Shown here piece after piece: positions 1-8,021 of a stretch of 41,619 nucleotides of DNA. Location of the stretch: positions 1 through 41,619 of the forward strand of contig JASHOU010000208.1 in the NCBI GenBank assembly GCA_030038475.1, given 5' to 3'. The notes beneath the pieces were generated by a model. That model had not been told where the DNA came from and searched no databases. It worked only from the letters and a program-made list of their open reading frames with translations. Position 1 is the stretch's first letter; each line of letters starts with the position of its first letter. Source of the stretch: Terriglobales bacterium (GTDB lineage Bacteria; Acidobacteriota; Terriglobia; Terriglobales; Acidobacteriaceae). The position numbers and the translations under genes are program-made.

Positions 1-1
1 T

Positions 2-1363
2 GCTATACCTCAACCCAACGGCGCGACTCCTCCGGCGAAAGCGGACAATCGGGCGGAAGCAACGGGCGATCAGAGCACCCCAGCCGATCCGGAGTCGATC
101 TTCCCACATTTCACGAACACTCGCTTTTGGCTCTCCGGCCAGATGAACTTCGTTTTCCAGACCCATCCTGGCTTTCACGCCGATTACAGCGGAACGCACA
201 GCCTGAGTCCGTATTATGAGAAAGCCACTTCGCGCGTGCTGACACTCTACACTGGCGTGCGGATTAACGACTCCACCGAACTTCTTGTGGATATCGAAGA
301 GGCGGGAGGGGCGGCGCTGAGCCTGGGATTTGGCTTGGCGGGCAATACCGATCTGGATATTGTGCGCAATCCGCTGTTGAGCAAAGCGCCGTATCTGGGC
401 CGCGGCATGATTCACAAAGTGTTTGCGCTGAGCAAAGACAAAGTGGAGAACGATCGCAGTTTCCTTTCGCTGTTTCCTGAACTGCCGCGGCGGCGCCTGG
501 AAATTCGCTTTGGCAAGTTCAGCCTGCCCGATTTTTTCGATGTGAATTCCGTCGGCTCCGATACGCATTTGCAGTTTTTGAACTGGACGGTAGACAACAA
601 CGGCGCGTGGGATTACGCGGCGGATACGCGCGGCTATACGGTCGGGGTGGTGGCGGACTTCGAGGACCGCAACTGGGGTTTTCGTTTTGCCGAAGCGCTG
701 ATGCCGAAAGTTGCCAATGGAATCGATCTGGTGTGGCGGCCGTGGCAGGTTCATGCGGAGAACTGGGAGTATGAATTGCGCCACGGCATTCTGCCGAAGA
801 AAGAAGGCGCGGTTCGGGTGCTGGCATTTACGAACTATGCCAACATGGGCATTTACCGGCAGGCGATTACGCAGTTTGAGGAAGGACTGGTTCCGGTTCC
901 GGAGATTGACAATCATCCCTGGCACATCACGCGCAAATATGGCTTCGGGGTAAACATGGAACAAAGTCTCACGCCTTATGTCACAGCGTTTTTCCGGTGC
1001 GGATGGGACAACGGGAAGACCGAGTCGTTCGCCTATACCGAAGACGATTTGACCTTCAACCAAGGTGTTGGCGTGAACGGCGCGCTGTGGCGTCGCAAGC
1101 AGGATCGGGCTGGTGTCGCGTTCGTGTCGAACGGGATCAAGAAGGATCATCAGGTGTATCTGGCCGATGGCGGGCTGGGTTTCCTGCTGGGCGATGGCGG
1201 GCTGAGCTACGGGCGGGAGAACATCGTGGAATCGTATTACACGGTTCATGCGTGGCGCGGAATCTATTTTGCTCCCGGGGTGCAGCATATCGACAATCCC
1301 GGTTACAACCGCGCGCGCGGGCCGGTGATTGTGCCGAGTTTCCGCGCGCACGTGGAGTTCTGA
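2..1363 (+). CDS. OprB-type carbohydrate-selective porin, 3' part
   Basis: The reading frame is open from base 2, so the N-terminus, including any signal peptide, lies outside the window; about 453 codons are visible. The first visible stretch is Ala/Pro/Asp-rich and leads into FPHFTNTRFWLSGQMNF, typical of the start of the barrel in this family. The rest is aromatic-rich alternating sequence consistent with an outer-membrane beta-barrel, and it ends in RGPVIVPSFRAHVEF with the C-terminal Phe used for outer-membrane assembly. OprB-family porins let sugars diffuse across the outer membrane. Family assignment is from recognised pattern (RNFGxxF-like strands, the VNSVGSDTHLQFLNWTVD stretch and the C-terminal motif), not from an alignment. 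The substrate cannot be told. A heptamer array begins just after the stop codon. Confidence 0.75.
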   Translation, partial: AIPQPNGATPPAKADNRAEATGDQSTPADPESIFPHFTNTRFWLSGQMNFVFQTHPGFHADYSGTHSLSPYYEKATSRVLTLYTGVRINDSTELLVDIEEAGGAALSLGFGLAGNTDLDIVRNPLLSKAPYLGRGMIHKVFALSKDKVENDRSFLSLFPELPRRRLEIRFGKFSLPDFFDVNSVGSDTHLQFLNWTVDNNGAWDYAADTRGYTVGVVADFEDRNWGFRFAEALMPKVANGIDLVWRPWQVHAENWEYELRHGILPKKEGAVRVLAFTNYANMGIYRQAITQFEEGLVPVPEIDNHPWHITRKYGFGVNMEQSLTPYVTAFFRCGWDNGKTESFAYTEDDLTFNQGVGVNGALWRRKQDRAGVAFVSNGIKKDHQVYLADGGLGFLLGDGGLSYGRENIVESYYTVHAWRGIYFAPGVQHIDNPGYNRARGPVIVPSFRAHVEF

Positions 1364-1369
1364 AAGAGC

Positions 1370-1390
1370 AGGTCGCAGGTGTCAGGAAAG
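1370..1390 (+). repeat. Short heptamer array after the porin gene
   Basis: Three 7-nt units in register (aggtcgc, aggtgtc, aggaaag) start 7 nt after the porin stop codon. The same 20-nt stretch recurs with one mismatch at 10504-10523, so this is a dispersed repeat and not chance low complexity. Confidence 0.55.
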
Positions 1391-1441
1391 GCACTTTGGG
1401 GCTGAAGCCTTGTTTCAGCGTGCGTGACCTCGGTGGGTTGA

Positions 1442-1516
1442 TGGAGCGGGAGACGGGGATCGAACCCGCGACATCCGGCTTGGGAAGCCGACGTTCTACC
1501 GCTGAACTACTCCCGC
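1442..1516 (-). tRNA. tRNA-Gly, anticodon CCC
   Basis: Read on the minus strand, a 7-bp acceptor stem (GCGGGAG / CTCCCGC), a D arm GTTC-AGCGGTA-GAAC, an anticodon arm with loop TTCCCAA, and a T arm with GGTTCGATCC are all present. An encoded CCA tail lies at 1442-1444. The loop places CCC at positions 34-36, reading the glycine codon GGG. It stands alone, between the porin gene and an inverted-repeat element. Confidence 0.95.
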
Positions 1517-1527
1517 TCGACGTGGTT

Positions 1528-1556
1528 AGAGTACCATTGCGACTTGGCTAAGACAA
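1528..1556 (-). promoter_or_regulatory. Putative sigma-70 promoter of tRNA-Gly
   Basis: On the minus strand TTGTCT (1551-1556) and TACTCT (1528-1533) are separated by exactly 17 nt. The -10 box ends 11 nt before the tRNA 5' end, as expected for a tRNA promoter. The -10 match is modest. The inverted-repeat element stops about 46 bp upstream of the -35 box, so its insertion left this promoter intact. Confidence 0.45.
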
Positions 1557-1615
1557 TGTTTGCCGGGCGATGATGGTGGGTATTAAGAACACCCACTACG
1601 CAGGCTATGTTTGCC

Positions 1616-1648
1616 GGGGTTATACGCACTGAGGGGAAAACGCTACAC
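1616..1648 (+). repeat. Left terminal inverted repeat of the 590-bp element
   Basis: A 33-nt arm beginning ggggttatacgca. It pairs with 2173-2205 apart from one base (c versus t after the gca). Confidence 0.85.
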
Positions 1649-1716
1649 TCAACCCCAGGGGGTACGAGGCCGGGACGCGGCCATCGTCGGCACCGTACTG
1701 GTACTGATCGCGGGAG

Positions 1717-2079
1717 ATGCTTACGTTTTTTGATCTCTCACATCCAAACGCCTTTTCCTTGCTTCAAATTATTTCTATGAATCGCACTGCAAAAGTTGTG
1801 TTGCATTGGCTTGAGAGAGATAGACCGTTCCCACGGAACCAGCGCTTCTCACGACCGGCTCGCTTCGATCATCAGGGTCAGGACTGGAAACAAGACGCGT
1901 GGAACCTCACCGTCGTTACAGAGGGAAATGTCGATGCCGCAGGTCGGCAGTCGGCAACTGTGAAGTTCTTGGTCCCTAATGCCCCGCATGATTGGCTTTC
2001 GGTTGGGAAGCGTTTTACCCTTATTGAAGGGGAACTTGCCCTCGCCGAGGGCGTTGTCGAACAGATTCTTGCCTGTTGA
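1717..2079 (+). CDS. Small passenger protein of the inverted-repeat element
   Basis: The only plausible gene inside the 590-bp element, 120 aa from ATG 1717 or 100 aa from ATG 1777. The shorter form (MNRTAKVVLHWLERDR...) looks more like a natural N-terminus; neither start has a well-spaced Shine-Dalgarno. The composition is ordinary soluble alpha/beta. The C-terminal part (HDWLSVGKRFTLIEGELALAEGVVEQI) resembles the last beta-barrel of EF-Tu-like proteins, where a 'PG.RF.I.EGG..VA.G.V' pattern is usual. That resemblance is by eye, and no catalytic residues are evident. It is not a transposase. What the element gains by carrying it is unknown. An overlapping minus-strand frame is longer (1878-2402) but runs out of the element and is arginine/serine-rich, so I treat it as a shadow. 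Confidence 0.55.
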   Translation: MLTFFDLSHPNAFSLLQIISMNRTAKVVLHWLERDRPFPRNQRFSRPARFDHQGQDWKQDAWNLTVVTEGNVDAAGRQSATVKFLVPNAPHDWLSVGKRFTLIEGELALAEGVVEQILAC

Positions 2080-2172
2080 GACCTTGGAAATTCATGCGAC
2101 CTATACTCAGGGGCGCTTTTCTGTGCCCCAGATACATACCGCCGTTGCCTTCGATCAGCCGCATTTCCGTAG

Positions 2173-2205
2173 GTGTAGCGTTTTCCCCTCAATGCGTATA
2201 ACCCC
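2173..2205 (-). repeat. Right terminal inverted repeat of the 590-bp element
   Basis: 33-nt arm ending tgcgtataacccc, the reverse complement of the left arm with one mismatch. The 14-bp flanking repeat follows at once at 2206. Confidence 0.85.
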
Positions 2206-2295
2206 AGGCTATGTTTGCCTTTCTCTGACAGGCTGCGTAAGATTCCCGCTCGGATTTCGATCAGAACCCATCTGCATTTCAGGAGCGCTAACTTC

Positions 2296-3978
2296 ATGAA
2301 TCCGCTCTCCGCAAAACACAATTCGCGCCGCGACTTCATTCGCGGTGGGCTGACGACGGCTGTGGCAGCGTCAGCGTACCCGGCGCTTGGAGCGTCTGGC
2401 ATCGCCAGTCTTCGCTATGAGCCTGAGTCTGAATCTGAATCTCAGCCTACGCCTGTCGGCGACAATTTTGCGCGAGACTTTGAACTCGACGAGATCACGA
2501 TTGACGCCGTCCAGCGAGCGTTTGAGTCGGGCCAGCATACGTCGCGCTCGCTGACCGAGAAATATCTGGCGCGCGTTCAGGAGATCGATAAATCCGGGCC
2601 AAGGCTGAACGCGGTGATTGAAGTGAACCCGAATGCATTGGAGATTGCGGGTGCGCTCGATCGTGAGCGCAAGGCGAGCGGACCGCGCGGGCCGCTGCAT
2701 GGCGTTCCAGTTCTTATCAAAGACAATATCGATACGGGCGACCGAATGAATACGACGGCGGGGTCGCTCGCGCTGCTCGGATCGCGTGCTGGGAGCGACG
2801 CTTTCGTCGCTGCGCAGTTGCGCAAAGCGGGCGCTGTGATCCTGGGTAAAACCAACCTGAGCGAGTGGGCGAACATTCGCTCCAGCCACTCGACCAGCGG
2901 GTGGAGCGGGCGCGGCGGCCTTACTCGCAACCCGTATGCTCTCGATCGCAATCCGTGCGGCTCGAGTTCCGGCACAGGAGCGGGTGTGTCGGCAAACCTG
3001 TGCGTTGCCGGCGTTGGCACGGAGACGGATGGGTCGGTCGTGTGTCCATCGTCGGCGAACGGATTGGTGGGATTGAAACCTACGGTCGGACTGGTGAGCC
3101 GCAGCGGCATCATTCCGATTTCGCACAGCCAGGACACCGCGGGCCCGATGGCGCGCACAGTGCGCGATGTCGCGATACTTCTCGGAGCTATGGCAGGGGC
3201 CGATGCGCAGGATTCCGCAACCGCCGACAGCCAGCGCAGGCAGGCGCCCGACTACACGAAATTTCTCGATGCGGCGGGACTGAAAGGCGCGCGGCTGGGA
3301 GTGGTGCGCAAGTATAGCGGCTTTAACGATGCGGTCGACCGGATGATGGAGTCGATGATCGGCGCGATGAAAGGCGCCGGCGCGGAGATCGTCGACCCCG
3401 CTGACATTCCGACGATAGGCAAGTTCGACGACAGCGAACTGACCGTTTTCTATTACGAACTGAAGGCGGATCTTGCGGTTTACCTCGCGCGCCGCGGAGA
3501 TGCTTCCATCAAGAGTTTGAAAGATGTGATCGCGTTCAACGAAAGCAATCGCGAGCGGGAGATGCCGTATTTTGGGCAAGACCTTTTTCTCAAGGCGGAG
3601 CAGAAGGGTCCGCTCAGCGAAAAAGAATACCTCGATGCGTTGGCCCTGAATCGGCGGCTTAGCCGCGCCGAGGGAATTGATTTCGTAATGGACAAGTTCA
3701 AACTTGATGCGCTGGTCGCGCCGACGGCAGGCCCGGCATGGCTCACCGATTTGATCAATGGCGATCACGCTCCGGGAGGCAGTTCGAGCGCCGCGGCGGT
3801 TGCGGGATATCCGAATATCAACGTGCCGGCAGGATTTTTGTGGGGATTGCCGGTTGGTATTTCTTTCTTTGGCCGCGCGTGGAGCGAGCCGACTTTGCTT
3901 AGGATTGCCTATTCGTTCGAGCAGCCCACCAAGGCCCGCCAGAAGCCGCGATTTCTGCCGACGATTAATCTCGCGTGA
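2296..3978 (+). CDS. Tat-exported amidase-signature hydrolase
   Basis: A 560-aa amidase-signature enzyme. The ATG at 2296 is chosen over an upstream in-frame ATG (2215) because AGGAG at 2281-2285 is well placed and the protein then begins with a twin-arginine signal (SRRDFIRGG followed by an Ala-rich hydrophobic stretch, residues 10-34). The Ser-cisSer-Lys triad is visible: Lys142 in PVLIKDN, the GSSSG loop at 222-226, and the nucleophile Ser247 in GTETDGS. The family hydrolyses amide bonds, and exported members may act on peptides or xenobiotic amides. It is not GatA: it has a Tat signal and lacks gatB/gatC neighbours. Residues 43-52 are a Glu/Ser repeat linking the signal to the enzyme. The gene starts 76 bp after the inverted-repeat element. 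The substrate is unknown. Confidence 0.88.
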   Translation: MNPLSAKHNSRRDFIRGGLTTAVAASAYPALGASGIASLRYEPESESESQPTPVGDNFARDFELDEITIDAVQRAFESGQHTSRSLTEKYLARVQEIDKSGPRLNAVIEVNPNALEIAGALDRERKASGPRGPLHGVPVLIKDNIDTGDRMNTTAGSLALLGSRAGSDAFVAAQLRKAGAVILGKTNLSEWANIRSSHSTSGWSGRGGLTRNPYALDRNPCGSSSGTGAGVSANLCVAGVGTETDGSVVCPSSANGLVGLKPTVGLVSRSGIIPISHSQDTAGPMARTVRDVAILLGAMAGADAQDSATADSQRRQAPDYTKFLDAAGLKGARLGVVRKYSGFNDAVDRMMESMIGAMKGAGAEIVDPADIPTIGKFDDSELTVFYYELKADLAVYLARRGDASIKSLKDVIAFNESNREREMPYFGQDLFLKAEQKGPLSEKEYLDALALNRRLSRAEGIDFVMDKFKLDALVAPTAGPAWLTDLINGDHAPGGSSSAAAVAGYPNINVPAGFLWGLPVGISFFGRAWSEPTLLRIAYSFEQPTKARQKPRFLPTINLA

Positions 3979-4003
3979 GAAGCGGCTCGCCGGCTGGCCA
4001 CCC

Positions 4004-4966
4004 TTAGTGAGGTTCAGTCGGCGCGGTGCCCTGCGCTGCTGGCACAGCAGCCGCGGGTTGCGGCGGAGTCGCGATAGGCGCTGGTGACGGCGCTGGTTGC
4101 GCTGTTGCGGGTGTCGCTTGTGCCGGCGTCACTTGGGATGGGGTTACCTGTGGCGGCGCGGCAAATTGGGGATCGGAAAATGATGGAGCTGCAAACAGCG
4201 GTTCGGTGAGCGATTCGGGCGGCGACGGCGGCTCGGAGGGGCGGATTCCCTTGGCTTCTACGATTGACCATCGCCAGTCTTCATCAGGGCCGGGAGTGAT
4301 TCCGATATTTTCGCGAAAAGCGGTTGTGCTGAAGGGCTTGGCTTCAGCCTTGAGGTGATAAAGAAGCGTCACGTCGGAACGTCGCTCGATGGCGGCGGAG
4401 GCGCTATTTTCGGCTGCGGGAATCACGCGGGCGCGAGCCGCGATTTCGGCGTTTTCTCCCGGCTTGCGTTCGAGAGTGAGGCCGATGGTGATCTCGCGCA
4501 GATCCCAATCGGTGCCGTTGAATACCTGCAGCTCGAGGTTTTCATCCTGAATGAAGCCAGGACCGTCGAGCTTGAGCAGTTCGGCGAGCGGCAGGTCTTC
4601 GATGAGAACCGGCTTGATCAAGAGCGAAGTGGCGCGCGCGTTGAACGACAAGCTGCAGGTTACATCGGGTGACGATACTTTGACTGTTTCGCTGCGCGGA
4701 TCGATAGAGAATACGGTCTTCGCATCGCTGACGGAGCGCGCCCGCTCGGCCTCTTGCATGGCCTGGTCGAGATTGTCGTTGTCGATGACCGGCGAGTCGG
4801 AGCTGGAGTGTTGAGACTGCTGCAATTTCTGTTCGCGCAAAGTGCGCGCGACATCTCCGAGTGAGGGTGAGTCATCGTCCTGCGCCAGGACTGCAAGGGG
4901 AACGAGCAATAGGACTCCCAGGAGAACTAGGCGAAGCCAGCGCGGGTTGGGGAGTTGGAATTCCAT
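4004..4966 (-). CDS. Secreted protein with Pro/Ala/Thr-rich tail, unknown function
   Basis: 320 aa. The N-terminus has a clear signal peptide (hydrophobic LRLVLLGVLLLVPLAVLA, cut near AQ at 28-29). Residues 30-85 are polar and partly helical (LREQKLQQSQ, DQAMQEAERARS). Residues 90-245 look like a folded beta domain with FNGTDWDLREITIGLTLERK. The last 75 residues are a low-complexity Pro/Ala/Thr/Gln tail with repeated PSQVTPAQAT-like words. I recognise no family. It is convergent with the amidase, only 25 bp apart. A periplasmic or envelope role is inferred from the signal peptide alone. Confidence 0.75.
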   Translation of the reverse strand: MEFQLPNPRWLRLVLLGVLLLVPLAVLAQDDDSPSLGDVARTLREQKLQQSQHSSSDSPVIDNDNLDQAMQEAERARSVSDAKTVFSIDPRSETVKVSSPDVTCSLSFNARATSLLIKPVLIEDLPLAELLKLDGPGFIQDENLELQVFNGTDWDLREITIGLTLERKPGENAEIAARARVIPAAENSASAAIERRSDVTLLYHLKAEAKPFSTTAFRENIGITPGPDEDWRWSIVEAKGIRPSEPPSPPESLTEPLFAAPSFSDPQFAAPPQVTPSQVTPAQATPATAQPAPSPAPIATPPQPAAAVPAAQGTAPTEPH

Positions 4967-5159
4967 GAATTCGGCAGCCGTCGCGGGTGCGCGCGACAGG
5001 TCTATAGAGGAAGTTTAGGCGAGGCGGAACGGAAAAGAAGTTACCGAAGGGACACGTCGGTACTAGCACTTCCAGAGTTTGGCACAACAGGAGTAAGAAA
5101 CGTGGGCGCGCTCAGATCGAAGCGCGCAACGGGGCGCACCCACGCTCGTTCAACCATAA

Positions 5160-5282
5160 CTACAGCAGGCCAGAGGTGCGGAAACGCGCGATCGGATCGG
5201 TTACCCGCATTGGTTGACGCTTAAAAATCCAGCGTGCCACCGCAATTCCCAATGCCGCGTAAGCCAAATGCCAGAGTTTCAT
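5160..5282 (-). CDS. 40-aa single-pass membrane peptide
   Basis: Minus-strand frame starting MKLWHLAYAALGIAVARW and ending RFRTSGLL. GGGGAG lies 7 nt before the ATG, a strong ribosome binding site. It has one hydrophobic segment (residues 4-20) followed by a basic, cytoplasm-type tail. The well-placed ribosome site and membrane-like composition argue for a real small protein; length alone does not. It lies between mnmA (upstream, 229 bp) and the secreted protein at 4004-4966, on the same strand. Function unknown. Confidence 0.5.
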   Translation of the reverse strand: MKLWHLAYAALGIAVARWIFKRQPMRVTDPIARFRTSGLL

Positions 5283-5510
5283 AAAATCGCTCCCCACGCC
5301 GGACCTAGTTGGGGAGAGACTCGAAGGTCGCGCCGTGAATTTACCCTACCTCTGCTCTATCGGCAGGTCTAGGCCACGAAGGTGCTATAAAATCGGGCAA
5401 AGGTACTGCTTGGTAACGTGGCGGGGGTAACAAGATGGCGAATGTCGGGAAACTCAGATCTCAGGCACGGCCGGGCGGGGACAACTGGAGCCACCACATA
5501 CTTTTCGATC
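5283..5510. other. Intergenic region after mnmA with an isolated promoter-like box
   Basis: 228 bp between the mnmA stop and the small membrane peptide. On the plus strand an extended -10 (tgc then TATAAA, 5383-5391) points toward the mnmA 3' end, where there is no plus-strand gene. I see no clear terminator hairpin and could not match any riboswitch. The region may hold the promoter of the 40-aa peptide or an antisense transcript start. Confidence 0.3.
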
Positions 5511-6626
5511 TTATTTTTCAATCCAGCCGCCGCCGACTACGATGTCTCCGTCATAGAACACGGCAGCTTGGCCGGGGGTTATGGCACGCTGAGGCTCGTT
5601 GAAGGTTACCAGCACCTCGTGAGGGGTGACCGCCTCGATCGTCGCCGGCGCTGGCTGATGCCTGTGGCGAATCTTCACGGCAACCCGCATCGGCTCGCGC
5701 AGCTCGGCGGTTGAAATCAGGTTGACGCGGCGCGCGCGGAGGGTGCTGGAATATAGCTCCTCATCGTTGCCGACGACAACCTGTCGCGTGTCGTTCTTGA
5801 TTTGAATCACGTACAACGGAGATCCCGTGGCCACGCCCAGTCCCTTGCGCTGGCCGACCGTGAAATTGTGAACGCCGGCATGCTCGCCGATGACCGTGCC
5901 ATCGGTTGTGACCATTTCACCGGAAACATCGGCCGGCGTTTCTCGCTGCTCGCTGAGATAAGCTTCGAGAAAGCGCTTGTAGTCGCCGCCGGGGACAAAG
6001 CAGATTTCCTGCGAGTCGGGCTTTTCGGCGATGGCGAGGCTGTGCTTGCGAGCGAGTTCGCGCACCTCGGGCTTAGTCATCCCGCCGAGCGGGAATAGAG
6101 TGCGGCTTAGCTGCTCTTGCGTGAGGCCGAAGAGGAAATACGTCTGGTCTTTGGACTTGTCGGCTGGCCGCTTCAGGAGCCAGCGTCCTTGTTGGCCGTC
6201 GAAGTTGATTTGAGCATAATGGCCAGTGGCAATCTTGTCTGCGCCAATCTGCCTGGCCACAATAAGAAGCTGATCAAACTTCAAGTGATTGTTGCACAGA
6301 CTGCAAGGGATTGGCGTGCGTCCAGCGAGATACTCTTCGACGAAGGGGCGGACGACGTCGCGCTCAAAACGCTCCTCATGATTTACAACGTAGTACGGGA
6401 TGCCGAGGGTCTCGGCGACGCGGCGAGCATCGTAGACGTCATCGATAGAGCAGCAACGGCCCTGCACGGACTCCGGCATACCTGCGTGGCCGGCGAGACG
6501 GCGCTGGTTCCAGAGCTGCATGGTCAGGCCAATGACGTTGTGGCCGTCCGCGCGCAGCATGGCCGCGACGGTCGAGGAGTCGACTCCTCCCGACATGGCG
6601 ACGGCGATGGTGTCGTTCGTTAACAT
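5511..6626 (-). CDS. mnmA: tRNA-specific 2-thiouridylase MnmA
   Basis: 371 aa, the usual length. MnmA activates the wobble uridine of tRNA-Lys, -Glu and -Gln with ATP and inserts sulfur to give s2U34. The PP-loop SGGVDSS is at residues 12-18. The catalytic cysteines are Cys111 (in PCSLCNNH) and Cys209 (in SQEICFVPGGDY), which form the persulfide/disulfide pair in this family. ATGHYA (133-138) and KDQTYFLFGL (159-168) are family blocks; the C-terminal third is the beta-barrel tRNA-binding part. It follows the cysteine desulfurase gene by 35 bp on the same strand, so sulfur donor and acceptor enzymes are probably co-transcribed. Confidence 0.96.
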   Translation of the reverse strand: MLTNDTIAVAMSGGVDSSTVAAMLRADGHNVIGLTMQLWNQRRLAGHAGMPESVQGRCCSIDDVYDARRVAETLGIPYYVVNHEERFERDVVRPFVEEYLAGRTPIPCSLCNNHLKFDQLLIVARQIGADKIATGHYAQINFDGQQGRWLLKRPADKSKDQTYFLFGLTQEQLSRTLFPLGGMTKPEVRELARKHSLAIAEKPDSQEICFVPGGDYKRFLEAYLSEQRETPADVSGEMVTTDGTVIGEHAGVHNFTVGQRKGLGVATGSPLYVIQIKNDTRQVVVGNDEELYSSTLRARRVNLISTAELREPMRVAVKIRHRHQPAPATIEAVTPHEVLVTFNEPQRAITPGQAAVFYDGDIVVGGGWIEK

Positions 6627-6661
6627 TGGGAAACCAGCTTCAGTCTATCTTGAATCTGCGG

Positions 6662-7900
6662 TCAGGCACTTCTTTGGTTGTGCGCAGCTCGCCTCTCATA
6701 GCTCGCAGCTTTACTGTACGTCGGCGACAGTTCCCGGAGCCGGGAGACCGTTTCAGGAACCACCTCCAAGCCGAAGTCTATATCCTCGGGCGAATTCTGT
6801 TTGCCGAGGCTGAAGCGAATGCTGGCCTTCGCGCGCTCACTGCTCAATCCCATGGCGAGCAGAACATGCGATGGTTCGATGGAGCCGGAAGAGCATGCAG
6901 CGCCGGTTGAAACCGCCAGTCCCTTCAAGTCAAGCGCAATGACCAGCGCCTCGCCTTCGATGCCGTCAAAATAAATGTTGGTGGTGTTCGGCACGCGCGG
7001 CGTAGGTTCGCCTCTGAAGTCTGTGCCGTTTAAGCCGGTCGCTTCGATGGCGAGCAGTTCCCTTTCCAGACGGTCTCGCGCGGCCGCCATCTTTCGATCG
7101 TCTCCGCGTTCGAAACCCGCAATGGCCAACTCCGCGGCCTTGCCTAAACCGACGATGCCGGGAACATTCTCGGTGCCGGCGCGGCGCGAGCGTTCATGGC
7201 TGCCACCATAGAGCATAGGCTCAAGCGCGGTTCCTTTGCGGATGTAGAGCGCGCCTACACCCTGCGGCCCGTGCATCTTATGGGCCGAGATCGTGAGCAG
7301 GTCGCAGCCGATCGTGTCAACATCGATCGGGACTTTCCCGGCGGCTTGCACGGCGTCGGTGTGAAAGCGGACGCCGGCTTCGCGGGCAATTTTTCCAATT
7401 TCTGCGACTGGCTGCAAGACGCCGGTTTCGTTGTTCGCGAACATCACGGATATAAGCTTTGTATTCGGTCGCAGGGCGCGCTTCACATCCGAGGGATCGA
7501 CAACACCGTGGCCATCGACGGGAATGTATGTGACTTCGCATCCCTGGATTTCGTTTCCTTCGATGACAGAAGAGGTCGCGAGGCGCTTGCAAGCGTTCAG
7601 GACAGCGTGATGTTCGATGGTCGAAGTGTTGACATGATCGCCATGACGAGCCAGACCGAATAGGGCGAGATTGTCGGCCTCAGTGCCGCCGCTGGTGAAG
7701 ACGATCTCGGAGGCGCGGCAGCCGAGAAGTGCCGCTACCGATTCGCGAGCGCGCTCGACGGCTGTGCGCGTTTCCTGTCCATGATGGTGAATGGAGGAGG
7801 CGTTGCCAAAATGCTCGCCAAAATAGGGGCGCATGGCCTCCAGCACCTCGGGCAAGACCGGGGTGGTCGCGTTGTTATCGAGATAGACGCGGCGCATCAT
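6662..7900 (-). CDS. iscS: Cysteine desulfurase (NifS/IscS family)
   Basis: 412 aa. A PLP enzyme that takes sulfur from L-cysteine and passes it on as an enzyme persulfide. YLDNNATTP opens the protein, the substrate/PLP His is in EHHAV (97-101), the Schiff-base Lys208 is in SAHKMHGP, and the active-site Cys336 is in STGAACSSGS, the long-loop form typical of class I (NifS/IscS) enzymes. ATG 7900 is followed directly by a second ATG (7897); either may be used. Residues after about 390 form an extra polar tail (SYERRAAHNQRSA). No iscU, iscR or suf genes are next to it, and mnmA directly follows, so its main local role is probably tRNA thiolation. Confidence 0.95.
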   Translation of the reverse strand: MMRRVYLDNNATTPVLPEVLEAMRPYFGEHFGNASSIHHHGQETRTAVERARESVAALLGCRASEIVFTSGGTEADNLALFGLARHGDHVNTSTIEHHAVLNACKRLATSSVIEGNEIQGCEVTYIPVDGHGVVDPSDVKRALRPNTKLISVMFANNETGVLQPVAEIGKIAREAGVRFHTDAVQAAGKVPIDVDTIGCDLLTISAHKMHGPQGVGALYIRKGTALEPMLYGGSHERSRRAGTENVPGIVGLGKAAELAIAGFERGDDRKMAAARDRLERELLAIEATGLNGTDFRGEPTPRVPNTTNIYFDGIEGEALVIALDLKGLAVSTGAACSSGSIEPSHVLLAMGLSSERAKASIRFSLGKQNSPEDIDFGLEVVPETVSRLRELSPTYSKAASYERRAAHNQRSA

Positions 7901-8021
7901 GCTGTTTCTATTGTACTGGGATTGTGGCCGCGTTCGGGACGAAACGTGGAGTTGGAAGTTTGTTTCAAGTTCTCGCTAACTGCATTTTGAGGGGCGTGGC
8001 GCGCCGAATCTTTACTGCAGA

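Larger units (their letters stand above)
1602..2219. mobile_element. 590-bp inverted-repeat element with 14-bp flanking repeats
   Basis: The element spans 1616-2205. Its ends are 33-bp terminal inverted repeats (1616-1648 and 2173-2205) that differ at one position. The identical 14-mer aggctatgtttgcc lies immediately outside each end (1602-1615 and 2206-2219), as for a target-site duplication. Removing the element and one 14-mer restores a continuous sequence. Inside is one small gene (about 1777-2079) and no transposase, so it looks like a non-autonomous, MITE-like unit with a passenger gene. The long duplication is at the upper end of what IS4-type elements make; the mobilising family is unknown. 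Confidence 0.8.

Noticed and set aside
1616-2205. Integron attC cassette
   Set aside because: The ends are long near-perfect inverted repeats with an outside duplication, and the GTTRRRY core site is not matched.
2215-2295. Longer amidase N-terminus from ATG 2215
   Set aside because: It would bury the twin-arginine signal and overlap the flanking repeat of the inverted-repeat element; ATG 2296 has a proper ribosome site.
1878-2402. 174-codon minus-strand frame across the inverted-repeat element
   Set aside because: It runs across the element border into the amidase gene, has an Arg/Ser-rich shadow composition and opposes a better plus-strand frame.
2371-3768. 465-codon minus-strand frame opposite the amidase gene
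   Set aside because: Arg/Ala-rich with no domain; it is the antisense shadow of a well-supported amidase.
5380-5510. Possible riboswitch (cobalamin or c-di-GMP type) after mnmA
   Set aside because: Some short words looked familiar (gggcaaagg, gccacc), but the conserved cores could not be aligned and no gene lies downstream on that strand.
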